From positions 3,233,001 through 3,297,000 of the forward strand of contig NC_009675.1 of the NCBI RefSeq assembly GCF_000017505.1: a DNA stretch of 64,000 nucleotides, read 5' to 3'. Position numbers and translations under genes: made by a program. This document shows positions 63,637 to 64,000 of this stretch, piece by piece (positions within the stretch are counted from its first letter, which is position 1; each line of letters opens with the position of its first letter). The notes under the pieces were generated by a model, which saw only the letters and a list, made by a program, of their open reading frames with translations, did not search any database and was not told the origin of the DNA. The DNA comes from Anaeromyxobacter sp. Fw109-5 (GTDB lineage: Bacteria > Myxococcota > Myxococcia > Myxococcales > Anaeromyxobacteraceae).

Positions 63637-64000
63637 ATGGAACACAATCAGAGAGAGCGAAGCGAGCTGCACGAAGTGCTGCAAGGCTCCGGCGAGCGCC
63701 CCGACCGTTCGCTGGTCATCACCCGCCGCACCTTCCTCCACAGGTCGCTGCTGACCGGGACGGCGGGCGCGGCCGCCTACGGTTGGTTCCCGCTGATCAA
63801 CACGCTCGACCTGGCCCTCGGTGCGCAGCAGGGGTTCAAGTTCGCCTGGATCTCCGACACGCACCTGTATCCCAAGGACGTCAACACGCGCTTCGTCGAC
63901 AAGGCGGTGCGCGCGACCAAGGAGGTCATCGCGATGAGGCCCGCCGCGGACTTCCTCATGTTCGGCGGCGACCTCGCCCAGCTCGGCGATCCCGTGGAGC
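63637..64000 (+). CDS. TAT-exported metallophosphoesterase (N-terminal part)
   Basis: Starts at ATG 63637 behind GTCGGAGGAGACGCCG and runs off the right edge; 121 residues are visible. A twin-arginine signal, ITRRTFLHRSLLTGTAGAAA, sits about 30 residues in. The calcineurin-type metal site begins with FAWISDTHLYPKD (D-x-H) and continues with FLMFGGDLAQLGDP (GD). The full enzyme would be expected to need about 300 residues. TAT export implies a folded metalloprotein, acting in the periplasm on phosphoester substrates. It is 38 bases downstream of the cupredoxin-like gene and almost certainly in the same operon. Confidence 0.9.
   Translation, partial: MEHNQRERSELHEVLQGSGERPDRSLVITRRTFLHRSLLTGTAGAAAYGWFPLINTLDLALGAQQGFKFAWISDTHLYPKDVNTRFVDKAVRATKEVIAMRPAADFLMFGGDLAQLGDPVE

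Overview
The window is very GC-rich (by eye about 70% or more) and reads as the chromosome of a myxobacterium-like deltaproteobacterium, most probably Anaeromyxobacter or a close relative. Pointers are a TIGR04563-type small protein, a mitochondrial-type EF-G, a stand-alone LigD polymerase, many lipoproteins, single-haem cytochromes and a cupredoxin next to a cytochrome P460. This is inferred from gene content; no search was run.

Layout. 1-4.6 kb: start of a universal stress protein, a LonB-like protease, an orphan hydrogenase-maturation peptidase, an SMP-30 remnant and a DUF1540 protein. 4.6-15.4 kb: the tmRNA gene (tag ANEPMALAA) is an integration hotspot. Its 3' end (T-arm plus acceptor stem) recurs at 10.25 kb and, degenerately, at 15.38 kb. 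The first interval (about 5.26 kb) is a complete small integrative element: tyrosine integrase beside the tmRNA, an excisionase-like protein, a tandem ribbon-helix-helix protein, an AbrB/Doc toxin-antitoxin pair and an RCC1-repeat lipoprotein. Paired GTCTCCA repeats, 11 bp apart, lie just inside each end. A strong terminator directly follows the 10.25 kb copy and was probably the tmRNA's own. The second interval (about 5.1 kb) has no integrase and carries small redox and stress genes: a frameshifted GFA gene, an SQR-like flavoprotein, ArsR plus SRPBCC behind a double operator, a wrecked DHFR-family gene, a VOC protein and an F420-reductase-like protein. Core genes resume with infA and rsgA.

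17-31 kb: a secreted Cys-rich protein made of an internal duplication, a histidine phosphatase, EF-G followed after 17 nt by a P-loop ATPase fused to a possible SLOG-like domain, a MOSC-flavin reductase-ferredoxin fusion, an EamA transporter, two zinc-binding small proteins, a 5'-3' exonuclease, an AcuI-type reductase, DUF488 and a second GFA gene. 31-36 kb: an NMT1-type binding lipoprotein overlapping a histidine kinase by 4 nt, a metzincin-like lipoprotein with a TPR-like tail, and a frameshifted lipoprotein.

36-48 kb: DUF421, cupin, LigD polymerase, a YciI/ECF42-type sigma pair with DUF2277 and a YcaQ-like glycosylase, then an L,D-transpeptidase divergent from an envelope thiol cluster (VKOR-DsbA fusion, OmpA-like protein, TlpA-like lipoprotein). 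48-59 kb: macrodomain protein, EF-hand-like membrane protein, beta-carbonic anhydrase, OmpA lipoprotein, WS/DGAT acyltransferase, PsiE, methyltransferase, M28-PDZ peptidase, TolB-like propeller and a LysR regulator. 59-64 kb: RsbRD-like protein, M19 dipeptidase, then a redox cluster: DUF2231-haem protein and cytochrome P460 on the minus strand, divergent from a cupredoxin-like protein and a TAT-exported metallophosphoesterase. An FNR/CRP-type palindrome lies upstream of the cupredoxin gene.
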